Counted from the stretch's first letter, positions 1-9,200 are shown. The stretch: 58,197 nt of DNA from Microcoleus asticus IPMA8 (GCF_013179805.1 NZ_SRRZ01000032.1:1-58197); one strand, 5' to 3'. Numbers and translations are program-made. The notes: generated by a model from the sequence alone, not told the origin.

Positions 1-111
1 GCTCAAGCATTCTATTAAGTTATTAATACATTACTTGAAATTTCACGATATTCCCATTCCTGGGGCATTCATACCTTGATTCAGCAACGCCCAAGCGCAA
101 GCGTTGCATCT

Positions 112-909
112 TCACCCTTCCAAAGCCGCCAACAGACACAGCAACAAAGCCTCCGTCCACTCGACGACAGCACCGTAAGTATCGCCCGTGTGGCCGCCCA
201 AACGGTGGTTAAACCAGGCTCCGGCAAAAATTCCGATCGCACTTCCCCCCAAAGCCATCCCCACCGCCAACAGCCACCGATCACCCTCCAAGACAACTTG
301 CACCACGCTCAAACTCAGCAGCAACAGCACCCCTGGGATAAAATCAAAAGGAGAATAAATCGATTCTTTGTGAAAAGCTCCTTTACCCTCGGCCCGGAGA
401 TAAGGATACCGGGCGATCGCCACCAGTTGGCCCCACCTCCCCCAACCGGCGACACCCATCAAAGCCAGCCACCGATAGTTATTCAAGTCCGAGAGAGCGG
501 CAGTTTTCAGCAGCACGATCGCGATCGCAGCCATTGCCCCAAAGGCTCCTGTAACGCTGTCCCGCATGACTTCCAGCCTGCGCACCGGGTCTGGTACAGC
601 CAGCCCGTCTGCCGCGTCCATAGCCCCGTCTAGGTGCAGCCCGCCAGTCACGGCGATGCCCAACACTACCACTAAGGCCGATCGAGTCAAAGCAGGCATT
701 CCCAACAACTGCAACCCAAGATCCGCCAGTCCCAGCATCCCCCCAATCAAAAGCCCGATCGCCGGTGCCAAGCGAGCAATGCCCCGAAACTCCAAAGTCC
801 AAGACATCGGTACCGGCAAACAAGTATAAAAAGCGACTGCGGCTGCGATGGCAGCGCCTTGATTCCGGAAAAAGCCGATCGTAGAGCGAACCAATTTATT
901 ATCCACCAT
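112..909 (-). CDS. cobS: Adenosylcobinamide-GDP ribazoletransferase (cobalamin synthase)
   Basis: CobS joins adenosylcobinamide-GDP to alpha-ribazole in the last steps of cobalamin assembly, in the cytoplasmic membrane. The 265-residue product has the normal family length. It has the conserved acidic motif HLDGAMDAADG at residues 92-102, followed by a DPxRRLEVMRDSVTGAFG block at about 107-124. Several hydrophobic segments (about 45-90, 123-140, 195-240) fit a polytopic membrane enzyme. The ATG start at 909 is the only suitable one before the conserved N terminus. It is divergent from the gene at 1169. No other cobalamin gene is visible here. Family identification is from conserved motifs. Confidence 0.93.
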   Translation of the reverse strand: MVDNKLVRSTIGFFRNQGAAIAAAVAFYTCLPVPMSWTLEFRGIARLAPAIGLLIGGMLGLADLGLQLLGMPALTRSALVVVLGIAVTGGLHLDGAMDAADGLAVPDPVRRLEVMRDSVTGAFGAMAAIAIVLLKTAALSDLNNYRWLALMGVAGWGRWGQLVAIARYPYLRAEGKGAFHKESIYSPFDFIPGVLLLLSLSVVQVVLEGDRWLLAVGMALGGSAIGIFAGAWFNHRLGGHTGDTYGAVVEWTEALLLCLLAALEG

Positions 910-1168
910 AAGATAGAAAGTTTTTCATCTCGTATGCAGTTGTCAATCCCTTAGCGTGTGCCAGAATTGGAGCTGTAACACCCTAGTTTTTTGGATCGGG
1001 CATTCCTCCTGTCCGAGATCTTTTCCCAGGAAAACCTCTGTCGGCAGCGATCCCGAAGCTCCCTATCTAAAATGACTAAACTCAAGATCCGCGTTTCCCT
1101 TCCCAAGAATTCTAGCTAACTCCCTGATTTCCAAGACGGGAACATAATACAACAGAGGCTTTTACTCC

Positions 1169-1618
1169 ATGAGTCACGACCAATTGAATAACAGGGTAGT
1201 TGCTCCTTGCATCATCGATACAGGGATTGTCGTCAACAAACGCGATATCAAAAGATTGCTGTTTGATTTAGGACGTGTCCGCTACCTTCACATACAAGAT
1301 GGCAAGATTCACAGCGAAGGGGAAGGTTATGTGCTCGAAGTCTTCGCCAACCCCCATCGTTCTACCCTGATTGCCAACCATGCGCTTTATTTGAACGTGT
1401 ATAGTTTTGATTACCTCGAACTGAAACAGTCCCCTGAAGATGGTGCTTATTTTGACTTGATTCAAGACGGACGGCAGTTGCGCTTAATTCCCCTCTCCAA
1501 TCCTTTGCAAGAGCAATTCGCCCGGAATTTAAATGCTGCGGCTTTGGATGCGGTTGTCGATCAGGTACTCTCAGGCAACTGGGATCTGCCATTGGATGAG
1601 GACGATTCCCCCTTTTAA
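1169..1618 (+). CDS. Conserved cyanobacterial hypothetical protein
   Basis: A 149-residue soluble protein that I do not recognise as a named family. It has a normal coding look: a good ATG, a purine-rich AGAGG 12 bases upstream, and an acidic C terminus (PLDEDDSPF). It lacks a signal peptide or membrane segments. The alternating hydrophobic pattern in residues 30-115 suggests a beta-rich fold. It sits between cobS and tgt, and a heptad repeat array follows 14 bases after its stop. No function can be inferred from the sequence alone. Confidence 0.75.
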   Translation: MSHDQLNNRVVAPCIIDTGIVVNKRDIKRLLFDLGRVRYLHIQDGKIHSEGEGYVLEVFANPHRSTLIANHALYLNVYSFDYLELKQSPEDGAYFDLIQDGRQLRLIPLSNPLQEQFARNLNAAALDAVVDQVLSGNWDLPLDEDDSPF

Positions 1619-1631
1619 CCGTCAGTCAGTC

Positions 1632-1664
1632 GATTTTAGATTTTAGATTTTAGATTTTAGATTT
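1632..1664. repeat. STRR heptad array, unit GATTTTA x4.7
   Basis: Perfect tandem copies of a 7-base unit in the spacer before tgt. Arrays of the same unit occur at 28176-28207 and 46489-46520. This is the short tandemly repeated repetitive type known from filamentous cyanobacteria. Confidence 0.9.
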
Positions 1665-1843
1665 ACTTGCAGCATTGAATCTGGGAGTTAGAACTAAGGT
1701 CTAAAATTTTTTGCCCTCCACGACGATTGTTGGAAACTTGTATCCGTTTTTGGGCGGGGTCATGAGTTTTTTGTCGCGATGTCATCAACAATAGATTAGA
1801 TAACACGGACGGCCGAGTAGCGGTTAACGATCGTCGGGGACTA

Positions 1844-2974
1844 ATGACTGAAGACAACACGGGATTTTCTTTTAAATGTCAGGCTAATTGCAGCCATACC
1901 CAAGCGCGTGCAGGGGTTTTTTCCACTCCCCACGGTGTTGTGGAAACGCCTAAATTTATGCCCGTGGGGACGCTAGCTAATGTCAAAACTTTGACACCAG
2001 CACATCTTGAGGCGGCGGGTTCTCAAATGGTTTTGGCAAATACTTATCACTTGCATTTGCAGCCGGGGGAAGGGATTGTCGCAGGCGCCGGCGGATTGCA
2101 TAAATTCATGGCTTGGCCGGGCCCGATTCTGACGGATTCGGGCGGCTTTCAGGTGTTTAGCTTGAGCCAAATGCGCCAGATTACTGATGATGGGGTGACT
2201 TTTCGGTCTCCCCGCGACGGCCGCAGGATTAATTTGACGCCGGAACGATCGATCGAAATTCAGAATCTGTTGGGGGCCGATGTGATTATGGCCTTTGACG
2301 AGTGTCCCCCTTACCCCGCTACGCGGGAGGAGGTGGAGGCGGCAACAAATCGCACTTACCGCTGGCTGCAACGCTGCATTCAAGCTCACTCGCGCTCAGA
2401 TCAAGCTTTGTTCGGCATTGTGCAGGGGGGTGTTTTCCCCGATTTGCGATCGCGCGCGGCGAACCAGTTAGTAGATTTGGATTTGCCCGGTTACGCCATC
2501 GGCGGGGTTAGTGTCGGGGAATCGGGGGATTTGATCGCAGAGATTGTGAGGGTGACAGCGCCCCTGTTGCCGGCAAATAAACCGCGTTATTTGATGGGGA
2601 TTGGGACTTATCGGGAAATGGCGTTGGCTGTGGCGAGTGGCGTAGATATGTTTGACTGCGTGATTCCGACTCGGCTGGGCCGCCACGGGACGGCTTTTGT
2701 GGGTGGGGAACGCTGGAATTTGAAAAATTCTCGGTTCCGGGAGGATTTTGCTCCGCTGGATGAGTCTTGTCCTTGTTATACCTGCCAAAAATTCAGTCGG
2801 GCTTATTTGGCCCATTTGGCGCGGGCTAACGAAGTGCTGGGGTATACTTTGCTGGCGCTTCACAATGTGACGGAGTTGATTCGCTTTACTGGGAGGATGC
2901 GGGAAGCGATTTTGGCCGATCGATTTACTGAAGAGTTTGCTAGCTGGCTCGCACCAAGAGTCGATCGATCGTGA
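1844..2974 (+). CDS. tgt: tRNA-guanine transglycosylase
   Basis: Tgt exchanges guanine-34 for the queuosine precursor preQ1 in tRNAs with GUN anticodons. At 376 residues the product has the usual bacterial length. Landmarks are the substrate-pocket DSGGFQVFSL (D98), FDECPPYPAT at 151-160, GGVSVGE at 220-226, the nucleophile Asp271 in MFDCVIPTR, and a zinc site of C309, C311, C314 and H340. The N-terminal 'FKCQANCSHTQARAG' block matches the start of the family barrel, supporting ATG 1844. psbK follows 60 bases downstream on the same strand, an order I recall from other cyanobacteria. Confidence 0.97.
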   Translation: MTEDNTGFSFKCQANCSHTQARAGVFSTPHGVVETPKFMPVGTLANVKTLTPAHLEAAGSQMVLANTYHLHLQPGEGIVAGAGGLHKFMAWPGPILTDSGGFQVFSLSQMRQITDDGVTFRSPRDGRRINLTPERSIEIQNLLGADVIMAFDECPPYPATREEVEAATNRTYRWLQRCIQAHSRSDQALFGIVQGGVFPDLRSRAANQLVDLDLPGYAIGGVSVGESGDLIAEIVRVTAPLLPANKPRYLMGIGTYREMALAVASGVDMFDCVIPTRLGRHGTAFVGGERWNLKNSRFREDFAPLDESCPCYTCQKFSRAYLAHLARANEVLGYTLLALHNVTELIRFTGRMREAILADRFTEEFASWLAPRVDRS

Positions 2975-3034
2975 TTGCCTTGGGTAAAGATATGCGACAA
3001 TTATGAAAATTCTGTTGGATAGGTAGGTTGATTC

Positions 3035-3172
3035 ATGGAAGCTGCATTACTCTTAGCAAAACTGCCCGAAGCTTATTCGATTTTTGAGCCTTTGGTTAAT
3101 GTTTTGCCCGTTATTCCCGTGTTTTTCTTGCTGCTGGCTTTTGTTTGGCAGGCCGCTGTCGGATTTAGATAA
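3035..3172 (+). CDS. psbK: Photosystem II reaction centre protein K precursor
   Basis: PsbK is a single-span thylakoid subunit of photosystem II near CP43. This small reading frame translates to 45 residues. It opens with a short leader (MEAALLLAKL), then PEAYSIFEPLVNVLPVIP, where the mature protein of the family begins near the first Pro/Glu-Ala-Tyr. It ends with one hydrophobic helix (VFFLLLAFVWQAAVGFR). The C-terminal WQAAVGFR is the family signature. The length equals typical cyanobacterial PsbK. It lies directly after tgt and is closed by a strong hairpin terminator. Confidence 0.96.
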   Translation: MEAALLLAKLPEAYSIFEPLVNVLPVIPVFFLLLAFVWQAAVGFR

Positions 3173-3185
3173 GTTTGATTTCATA

Positions 3186-3222
3186 AAAAGCAGGGGCAAT
3201 TCACAAATTGCCCCTGCTTTTA
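3186..3222 (+). terminator. Rho-independent-type terminator after psbK
   Basis: A perfect 16-bp inverted repeat (3186-3201 and 3206-3221) has core GCAGGGGC/GCCCCTGC, a four-base loop and a run of T. It starts 13 bases after the psbK stop. The A and T tails on both arms mean it could also end the leftward GST gene. Confidence 0.9.
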
Positions 3223-3256
3223 GTTATTAAGTTTTGTTTCGTTCTTCTTTCTGGCT

Positions 3257-3811
3257 TCAGCCACCGCCGATCGCACTTTTGAAAGCCGGCCTTTCTGAGA
3301 TCCGCTTGATGTAATCTACAACAGCCGGATAAGGACTGAGGTCTAGCTGTAGCACCATCGGAATGTAACCCAATATTGACCCGACTGCTGCGTCGGCGAC
3401 GCCGAATTCATCACCCATTAAAAACGGCTGTTTCTCGAAGATTTGATTAAGCGGTGTTAACAAGCGGGGAGTTTCGCGATCGCGAGTTGCTTCTGTAAAT
3501 ATTCCCGGCCCGAGGCTGGCATTAGCAAACATGACCCACTGCACGATTTGAGCTTGCTGCTCCAAAGTCTCGGGCATTTTACCATGTTTTTGAGCTAAAT
3601 ACAGCAGAATTGCACCGGATTCCCAAAGTTTAAAATCTCCCTCAACAATTGCCGGTACTTTGCCGATCGGGTTAATTTCGAGATACTCTGGCTGCAAGTG
3701 TGCCCCTGCTGGCATATCTAGGGTGACGAATTCGTAGGGAACCGCTATTTCTTCTAGATACCACTTGACAATTGATGCCCTGCTGCGGGCTCCGCCGTAA
3801 AGTTTCAGCAC
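3257..3811 (-). CDS. Glutathione S-transferase family protein
   Basis: A cytosolic GST-fold protein expected to conjugate or reduce with glutathione. The N-terminal thioredoxin-like domain begins LKLYGGARSRASIVKWYLEE, with the candidate activating Ser in the GARSRAS turn. It continues through the cis-Pro/ES signature NPIGKVPAIVEGDFKLWESGAI. The helical domain ends near ERPAFKSAI. I place the start at a GTG at 3811 because it gives the standard N terminus and has AAAGGA 9 bases upstream. The reading frame is open for a further 38 codons to 3925, but those encode repeat-like spacer DNA and match nothing in the family. The resulting length is 184 residues. The substrate is unknown. Confidence 0.88.
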   Translation of the reverse strand: MLKLYGGARSRASIVKWYLEEIAVPYEFVTLDMPAGAHLQPEYLEINPIGKVPAIVEGDFKLWESGAILLYLAQKHGKMPETLEQQAQIVQWVMFANASLGPGIFTEATRDRETPRLLTPLNQIFEKQPFLMGDEFGVADAAVGSILGYIPMVLQLDLSPYPAVVDYIKRISERPAFKSAIGGG

Positions 3812-3948
3812 GGAATTTTTATCCTTTAATGCAATATTGCTGTTATAGCATTTTTTGGGAATTGGGCATTTGAGGCACAGCCTCCGGGTATGTGTTCCCA
3901 GGCATAGCCTGGAATGAGTATCCATTACCCATTACCCATTACTAATTA

Positions 3949-4530
3949 CTAATGACTAATGACTGCTGACACTGCTGTTAAATGCGAAAATAAGATATTG
4001 CTGCCGATCGCAATTAAAATTACGCCTCCGAGGAACTCTATTTTATTTCCAAATAAGTTGCCGCACTTGTGACCGATAAACACGCCAGCAAATACGACTA
4101 AGAAAGTAATAAATCCGATCGCACTAACAACAGGGCCGATCGAAGTTTTTAGCACTGCAAATCCGAGACCAACTGCGAGAGCATCGATACTCGTCGCCAC
4201 CGACAGCGTTATCAAAGTCCCCGTATCTAAGGGATTAAACTTTTTCTCGCATTCTTCGCTTTGCAGCGATTCATAAATCATTCTACCGCCAATGAAACTC
4301 AAAAGCCCAAAAGCTATCCAATGGTCGATCGGTGTTATCAAAAAACTAAAACTAAGACCTATTAACCATCCTATTACGGGCATTAAAGCTTGAAAAACTC
4401 CGAAAAATAAGGCAATTTTTAAAGCTTTATTGACCTTCATGTGTTTGATTGCTAAACCGCTAGAAATAGCAACAGCAAAAGCATCTGCTGCTAGTCCCAA
4501 GGAAAGTAATATGGTAGTGGCTGCATCCAT
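3949..4530 (-). CDS. mntP: Manganese efflux pump MntP family
   Basis: MntP-type proteins export Mn(II) across the cytoplasmic membrane. The 193-residue product has six predicted helices in two repeats. Each repeat carries an acidic intramembrane motif: LSLGLAADAFAVAISSGLA near residues 10-28 and LSVATSIDALAVGLGFAVL near 108-126. The two Asp residues of these motifs are the family hallmark. The last residues and the TAG stop are encoded by a repeat of ACTAATG-like heptads. A Mn importer (mntABC) lies at 44-48 kb in the same window. No yybP-ykoY riboswitch was recognised upstream. Confidence 0.92.
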   Translation of the reverse strand: MDAATTILLSLGLAADAFAVAISSGLAIKHMKVNKALKIALFFGVFQALMPVIGWLIGLSFSFLITPIDHWIAFGLLSFIGGRMIYESLQSEECEKKFNPLDTGTLITLSVATSIDALAVGLGFAVLKTSIGPVVSAIGFITFLVVFAGVFIGHKCGNLFGNKIEFLGGVILIAIGSNILFSHLTAVSAVISH

Positions 4531-4703
4531 TTTTGTAAATTGTTAGATGTTATAGGTAAAGTGTTCCTCTTGACTGTTTTACTTTACACTAAATTTTGAT
4601 AAAGCTGCTTTTTTTTCATATTTGATTCATTTTTTCATCACATTGGTTTCATAATTGGCGGTGTTGAAAAGCTCAGGGCTTATCTGTATGATAATGAACA
4701 ATT

Positions 4704-4817
4704 ATGAGCTACAGTTCTGGACGCAAAAAGTGGTTTTACGTGCTACTGATAGCGGTGTACCCGATCGCCATAAGTAGCACCCTAAATATAGAGGTTCTGG
4801 GTTCAGGACTAAACTAA
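4704..4817 (+). CDS. Possible 37-residue single-span membrane peptide
   Basis: A short ATG frame in the spacer between mntP and the kinase-like gene. It encodes a basic head (SGRKKW), one hydrophobic stretch (FYVLLIAVYPIAISS, about residues 11-25) and a short polar tail. The charge pattern is that of a small inner- or thylakoid-membrane protein. There is no clear Shine-Dalgarno sequence, and I cannot match it to a named small photosynthetic subunit. It could be chance. Confidence 0.35.
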   Translation: MSYSSGRKKWFYVLLIAVYPIAISSTLNIEVLGSGLN

Positions 4818-5035
4818 GCTGAGGTGCATCTAAATTTTAAAGTCAAGTTTGATGAAATTCTGGTGGGGTGTCCCGCCCCCCGAGAAATACAGCGCAAGAT
4901 GCCCGACAGCTTAGCAGTTAACGCTTCGATAAATTGAAATAAAAACTGGGCGATTGAAATCGATCCGACGCGGACGAAGAGGGAGGCAAAAGCATTCATC
5001 ATTCACGATGCTCGATCGACTGTTAAAATTTTCAA

Positions 5036-7429
5036 TTAAACGATCGGCAATTTTACTATAAACTCAGCACCGCCCCCAGTTTGAGATTGAACCGGAGATT
5101 CAACTTTCAGGCTGCCGCCGTGCAATTCTACAATAATTTTATAGCAAACCGACAGATCCAATCCTGTAAACTTATTAAATAATTTAGTATGGCCAAACTG
5201 GTCAAATATTCTGTGTTGAATTTCCGGCGGAATTTGGAACCCGTTGTGGGCGATGGATACTGCAATACACCTGCCTGGAGAATCCTCGACAATATTTGTT
5301 TTAATTGTAATAATTTGAGCAGAGTTTTCAATACTGTTAACAGCATCAATGGCATTGCTCAGGAGACTCGCGAATACCTGGCTCAGTTGACCGGGATAAC
5401 ACAAAATTGGCGGCAGGTTGTTGTACTCCTTGACTACTAATATTTTTTTTTCCAGCCGGCTCGCTAGCAACAGCAAAATATTTTCGATGCTTTCATTAAG
5501 GTTGGCGTGTACTTTGTTGGCTTCGTCAGGAAGCGAAAATTTCCACAAAGCAAGGACTATTTGGCGAATGCGATCGGTTCCTATTTTCAATAGATTGAGA
5601 ATTTGCGGCAACTCTTGGCTAATAAAATCTATGTCGCCAGCCTGTATCTCTTTGGCAATTCGCGGCACAGGTTCGGGATATTGTTCGCGATAGAGGCGAA
5701 TTATATTAAGCAAATCTTTGATATAATCGTTGAGGTGAAGCACGCGGCCGTAAATAAAGTTAATCGGGTTATTAATTTCTTGGGCAACTTCGGCTGCTAG
5801 TTGACCGACAATAGCCATTTTTTCGCTTTGTACTAAATGCTCTTCATTTCTTCTGAGTTTGGCTAATACTTCTTCCAAAAGTTTGAGTTTTTCTTGAATT
5901 TGCCCGTTGAGTTGGGATTGGGAAATTGCGATCGCCAGCGAGTCTGCAATTGCTTCCAAAACTTCTACCTCGTCGGGAGTCGCAAACCGCCGGTTTGTAC
6001 AAGCGAACAAATATCCGAGCCGATTAGTCTGAGTCAGTACGGGTACTGCTGCGTAGTGGCTGTTTGTTAGTTCGATATAGGCGTGTTCCTGAGACGTTCC
6101 GCTATCAGGGGCGACGGTTTTATATAGCAGTATCGTTTCGCAGCGGTGGAGGCGTGCAGCTAAATCTCCAGAGGGCCCTCCTGGAACGCCGAAGATTCCC
6201 AAGCGCCCGGGCAAACCTTCCCGGCAATATTCCCAGCCAAATTCTAAAGTATCTTGTCGGGGATCGTACCATCCGAAAATTGCTCGATCGAGCTGCAGCA
6301 AAGTACCGAGTTCGTCTACTGTAGTTTGGAGGATGCGATCGAGGTGCAAACAAGCGCGAATGCGGCCTGTCAAGCGGTGGAGAAGGGCTTCTGTGCGAGT
6401 GCGAATGCAATTTAGGGCAAACAGCTTGAGTGCGGCAATTGCTGCGAAAATAGCTGCGGCGGCAAGTACGGCGGCGGCTACTGCTAGTAGATTGAAGGGG
6501 AGCAGTTGTTTTTCGAGATTGTCGCGGGGAATTACGAGGGCGATCGACCATTCAGCTTGTTCTAAAGGAAGATAGGCAACATAAACTCTGGTGTCGTTGA
6601 TTTTAGTCAGCAAAATGCCAGTTTTTTGATAAACCATCTCCCGGGCTACATTCGCCAAATTAGGATCTGCAGACTCTAAAAGACTGGGAGCCGGCTTGTC
6701 GATATTTCCGATTAACCCAGGGTTGGGATGGACAATCGGCACTCCTTGAGAATTGAGAACAAAAGCGTAAGTTCCTGGCCCGTATTCCAGCTTTCCTACT
6801 ACTTCGGCAATTCGGTCGAGGCTAATGACCCCGTTCATTACTCCGATCGGCTTTTCTGCTGTTTTATAAATAGAATTTGCCGAATTTGACCACACCGGAG
6901 CCGAAATCGGAACAATACTTTGTTTTTTGAGCGTGCGAGAAATGGTAGGATCTGAAACATAGACTTCCCCAGCCATTGCCTTTTTGAAGTGTTGGCGGTC
7001 GCTGACATTAATCAAGGCTTTGCCTACTTTTGTGGTGAAATAAGAACCGTCGGGAGCTATTAGTGCGAAATGCTGGAATTTTTCCAGTCGAATTACTTCG
7101 GATTTTAAATAAGGCTCTGCCACTGACCAATTCATCGAACGAACGGGAGGAGTGTGGGCGAGGAGTTGGATCTCAGCCTTTCTAGTGCCGAGCCACCGAT
7201 CGATATTGTTCCCGCGCTCCCTAACTTCTAACAAAGCATTTCGCTCTAAATTGTTGATAATCAAGCGACGAACGCTTTGATAGCTGATACAACCAGTTAT
7301 GCTAGCTGCCAGAATTGTTACGCCCCAAAGTAACAGCGCAGTTTTGTAGGGAAGAGGGTATTCACCCTTAAATCCCGCTGGCAATAGTCGAGTTAATTTC
7401 CACCACTTAACTCTCGCAAAGCTTCCCAT
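5036..7429 (-). CDS. Cache-GAF histidine kinase-like protein with degenerate kinase core (probable pseudokinase)
   Basis: Numbering is from ATG 7429 (797 residues); the frame extends to a TTG at 7492. Order: first membrane helix near 30-48, periplasmic Cache-type sensor 50-305, second helix near 314-336, GAF domain about 365-505, short coiled coil, then a DHp/ATPase module to the C terminus. The H box reads KMAIVGQLAAEVAQEINNP: the phosphoacceptor His is Gln550 (codon CAA at 5780-5782). The G1 box reads HNGFQ at 728-732 instead of DxGxG, and the G2 box reads FTGLDLS instead of GTGLGLS. An N box (SNAIDAVN) remains. The family otherwise matches cyanobacterial Cache-GAF kinases. Autophosphorylation in cis looks unlikely, so a ligand-sensing scaffold or partner role is an inference. 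Confidence 0.85.
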   Translation of the reverse strand: MGSFARVKWWKLTRLLPAGFKGEYPLPYKTALLLWGVTILAASITGCISYQSVRRLIINNLERNALLEVRERGNNIDRWLGTRKAEIQLLAHTPPVRSMNWSVAEPYLKSEVIRLEKFQHFALIAPDGSYFTTKVGKALINVSDRQHFKKAMAGEVYVSDPTISRTLKKQSIVPISAPVWSNSANSIYKTAEKPIGVMNGVISLDRIAEVVGKLEYGPGTYAFVLNSQGVPIVHPNPGLIGNIDKPAPSLLESADPNLANVAREMVYQKTGILLTKINDTRVYVAYLPLEQAEWSIALVIPRDNLEKQLLPFNLLAVAAAVLAAAAIFAAIAALKLFALNCIRTRTEALLHRLTGRIRACLHLDRILQTTVDELGTLLQLDRAIFGWYDPRQDTLEFGWEYCREGLPGRLGIFGVPGGPSGDLAARLHRCETILLYKTVAPDSGTSQEHAYIELTNSHYAAVPVLTQTNRLGYLFACTNRRFATPDEVEVLEAIADSLAIAISQSQLNGQIQEKLKLLEEVLAKLRRNEEHLVQSEKMAIVGQLAAEVAQEINNPINFIYGRVLHLNDYIKDLLNIIRLYREQYPEPVPRIAKEIQAGDIDFISQELPQILNLLKIGTDRIRQIVLALWKFSLPDEANKVHANLNESIENILLLLASRLEKKILVVKEYNNLPPILCYPGQLSQVFASLLSNAIDAVNSIENSAQIITIKTNIVEDSPGRCIAVSIAHNGFQIPPEIQHRIFDQFGHTKLFNKFTGLDLSVCYKIIVELHGGSLKVESPVQSQTGGGAEFIVKLPIV

Positions 7430-7917
7430 TGTTTGACTAATTTGTGAGATTGAAATTCTCAGATCACCTGCGATGTAGTCCCAGCCTGCCAATAGTCTGA
7501 AACTACTAGCATTGAATAATTGCGGGAATTTTGGAATTTTTTCCCGCCGGCTGGTTCACACTGTTAAACGGCCATAAAAAATTTTACTATATTTTTTATT
7601 TAATTAGAATATTTAATCAACAATTTAAGAGTTTTCTTAACACTCCTTAATAATTTATGTTGATTAGGTGATGTGCGCAGGCATCATTCTACGTTGAGAT
7701 GTTCGGCGTTTGTGTTATGAGGTAAGGTACACACACAGCGGTACACCCTACTTTCAGATGTTTGGGGTTGGTCTTAATATTGAAATATTAAAAGCTTTTC
7801 CCTCATTAATGAATGAAAAGCTTTTTAAATTTTTAATTCACATCTCAAAACTCAAAACTATTTTCGCTGCATCCGCTGACTGAGGCGCTGCTAAATAGCC
7901 TCAGTTGCGCGATTTGT
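7430..7917. other. Intergenic spacer, AT-rich
   Basis: No convincing gene. It holds two similar segments (around 7690 and 7750) sharing a GATGTT(C/T)GG(C/G)GTT-like core, and a hairpin at 7790-7825. The rest is AT-rich without clear motifs. Confidence 0.5.
7790..7825 (-). terminator. Hairpin downstream of the gene at 7918
   Basis: An 11-bp inverted repeat (7790-7800 and 7815-7825, AAAAGCTTTTC and its complement) has a 14-base loop and A/T tails. A second small hairpin (7775-7790) adjoins it. Its position after the leftward gene's stop suggests termination. Confidence 0.5.
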
Positions 7918-8382
7918 TTAAAGAACCTTGTGAGTGTGTTCGTGCTGTTTCACATTGTCTTCAGTGCGAATAACGCGCTCGGAGTTGAGGACTCTTTTGC
8001 GTTCTAAGGAATAAGTAAAGTCGTTGCGAACGGTTCCCAAGGGAATGTGAAGTTGAGCTTGGGGGCGGATTTTGTAAGTGCGGGCAGCGGAAATCGCCCG
8101 AAAGCCAAATTCTTCGCTAAACTGAGCTGATGTCGGGAATTCTGGCAACATTTTGGGAGATTCGCCATCGAGCACTGCTCCCAAAGTCGTCCCGCAAGCC
8201 ATTAAATAGGATGTGGGAATTCCCTTGACAATTGCTTCCAAAGCTGCTGAGGGAATAGCTTCGATTACTTGCACTTCAAAAACTTCGCCTTCTTCTTTGA
8301 TGAAGCAGGTAGCTACACCGACTGCTATGTAGTCGTCGGTGCAGAGATCCGGAGCGTTGGGATAAACTGTTGCAGTCGTCAT
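7918..8382 (-). CDS. Conserved hypothetical protein
   Basis: A 154-residue soluble protein without a family name I can recall. It has no signal peptide or membrane helix. Residues 15-75 form a regular hydrophobic pattern (DDYIAVGVATCFIKEEGEVFEVQVIE), consistent with a beta-sheet core. The C terminus is polar and His-rich (KQHEHTHKVL). The ATG is well placed and the frame is compact, with codon use like its neighbours. It stands alone between two spacers, and its stop lies about 90 bases past a hairpin. Function unknown. Confidence 0.7.
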   Translation of the reverse strand: MTTATVYPNAPDLCTDDYIAVGVATCFIKEEGEVFEVQVIEAIPSAALEAIVKGIPTSYLMACGTTLGAVLDGESPKMLPEFPTSAQFSEEFGFRAISAARTYKIRPQAQLHIPLGTVRNDFTYSLERKRVLNSERVIRTEDNVKQHEHTHKVL

Positions 8383-8571
8383 AAGAAAAGCTTGGTAGTG
8401 TGGAAACCGGGAACGAGAAATTAAGGGATTTGAGATTTGAGATTTTACATTTTTTCCACGGTTTTTTTCGGGGATTTTACGTGGAAAATCTCAAACCGGC
8501 TGTTCTAATACCTAAAATTTTTGGGTTAAGCTCCGAAGAGCCGATCGCACGATTGTGTCGATCGTACCACA

Positions 8572-9132
8572 TCAAGGTAGATGCCGGATGATTCGGCAAG
8601 GATTCCCCGCCGCCACGACGTTTGCGGGAATATCTTTGACAACGACACTGCCTGCACCGATCGTGCTATTGTCGCCAATAGTGACTCCCGGACAAATAAT
8701 ACTGCCGCCGCCAATCCAAACATTATTGCCAATATTAATTTCAGCGGCGAGTTCTAGGCCAGCAACTCTAATTTCCGGGTCTGTGGGGTGAAGAGCGGTG
8801 TAAATTTGGACGTTGGGCCCGCACAGTAAATTCTCGCCGATGCTAACTCGATTGCAGTCGAGAATCACGCAGCCAAAATTCATATACAATCCGTTTCCAG
8901 CATAAATATGGCTGCCGTAGTCGCAGTAAAAAGGTGGCTCGATTTCAACTTTCGGCCCGACTGCACCGAACAATTCCGCGATAATTTCTAACCGTTTGTC
9001 TGGTTCGTCTTCGCGGGTAGAATTGTAGGTTCTGGCGAGGCGGCGGGCTCGCAGGCGCTCTGAAATCAATTGCTCATCCGCAGCTAAATACAATTCGCCG
9101 GCGAGCATTTTTTGTTTTTCGGTTTTTTCCAT
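8572..9132 (-). CDS. maa: Maltose/galactoside O-acetyltransferase family
   Basis: A left-handed beta-helix acetyltransferase transferring acetyl from acetyl-CoA to sugar hydroxyls. The 186-residue length matches Maa/LacA. Residues 1-55 form the helical Mac domain (KMLAGELYLAADEQLISERLRARRL). Hexapeptide repeats run from about 70 to 175. The catalytic His is in YTALHPTDPE, and the closing motif is GAGSVVVKDIPANVVAAGNPCRIIR. It is a single gene with a spacer on each side. The natural substrate in cyanobacteria is not evident. Confidence 0.92.
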   Translation of the reverse strand: MEKTEKQKMLAGELYLAADEQLISERLRARRLARTYNSTREDEPDKRLEIIAELFGAVGPKVEIEPPFYCDYGSHIYAGNGLYMNFGCVILDCNRVSIGENLLCGPNVQIYTALHPTDPEIRVAGLELAAEINIGNNVWIGGGSIICPGVTIGDNSTIGAGSVVVKDIPANVVAAGNPCRIIRHLP

Positions 9133-9200
9133 AAGAATCGGCGGTTGTAACCGCCACTATACAAAGTTTCGCCCGTCTCTAAGAGACTGAAGAATAATGT

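Noticed and set aside
3812..3925. N-terminal extension of the GST frame (38 codons)
   Set aside because: It translates repeat-like spacer with no family similarity; the GTG at 3811 has an RBS and the proper domain start.
4531..4703. Possible manganese riboswitch upstream of mntP
   Set aside because: No yybP-ykoY consensus elements could be found in the sequence.
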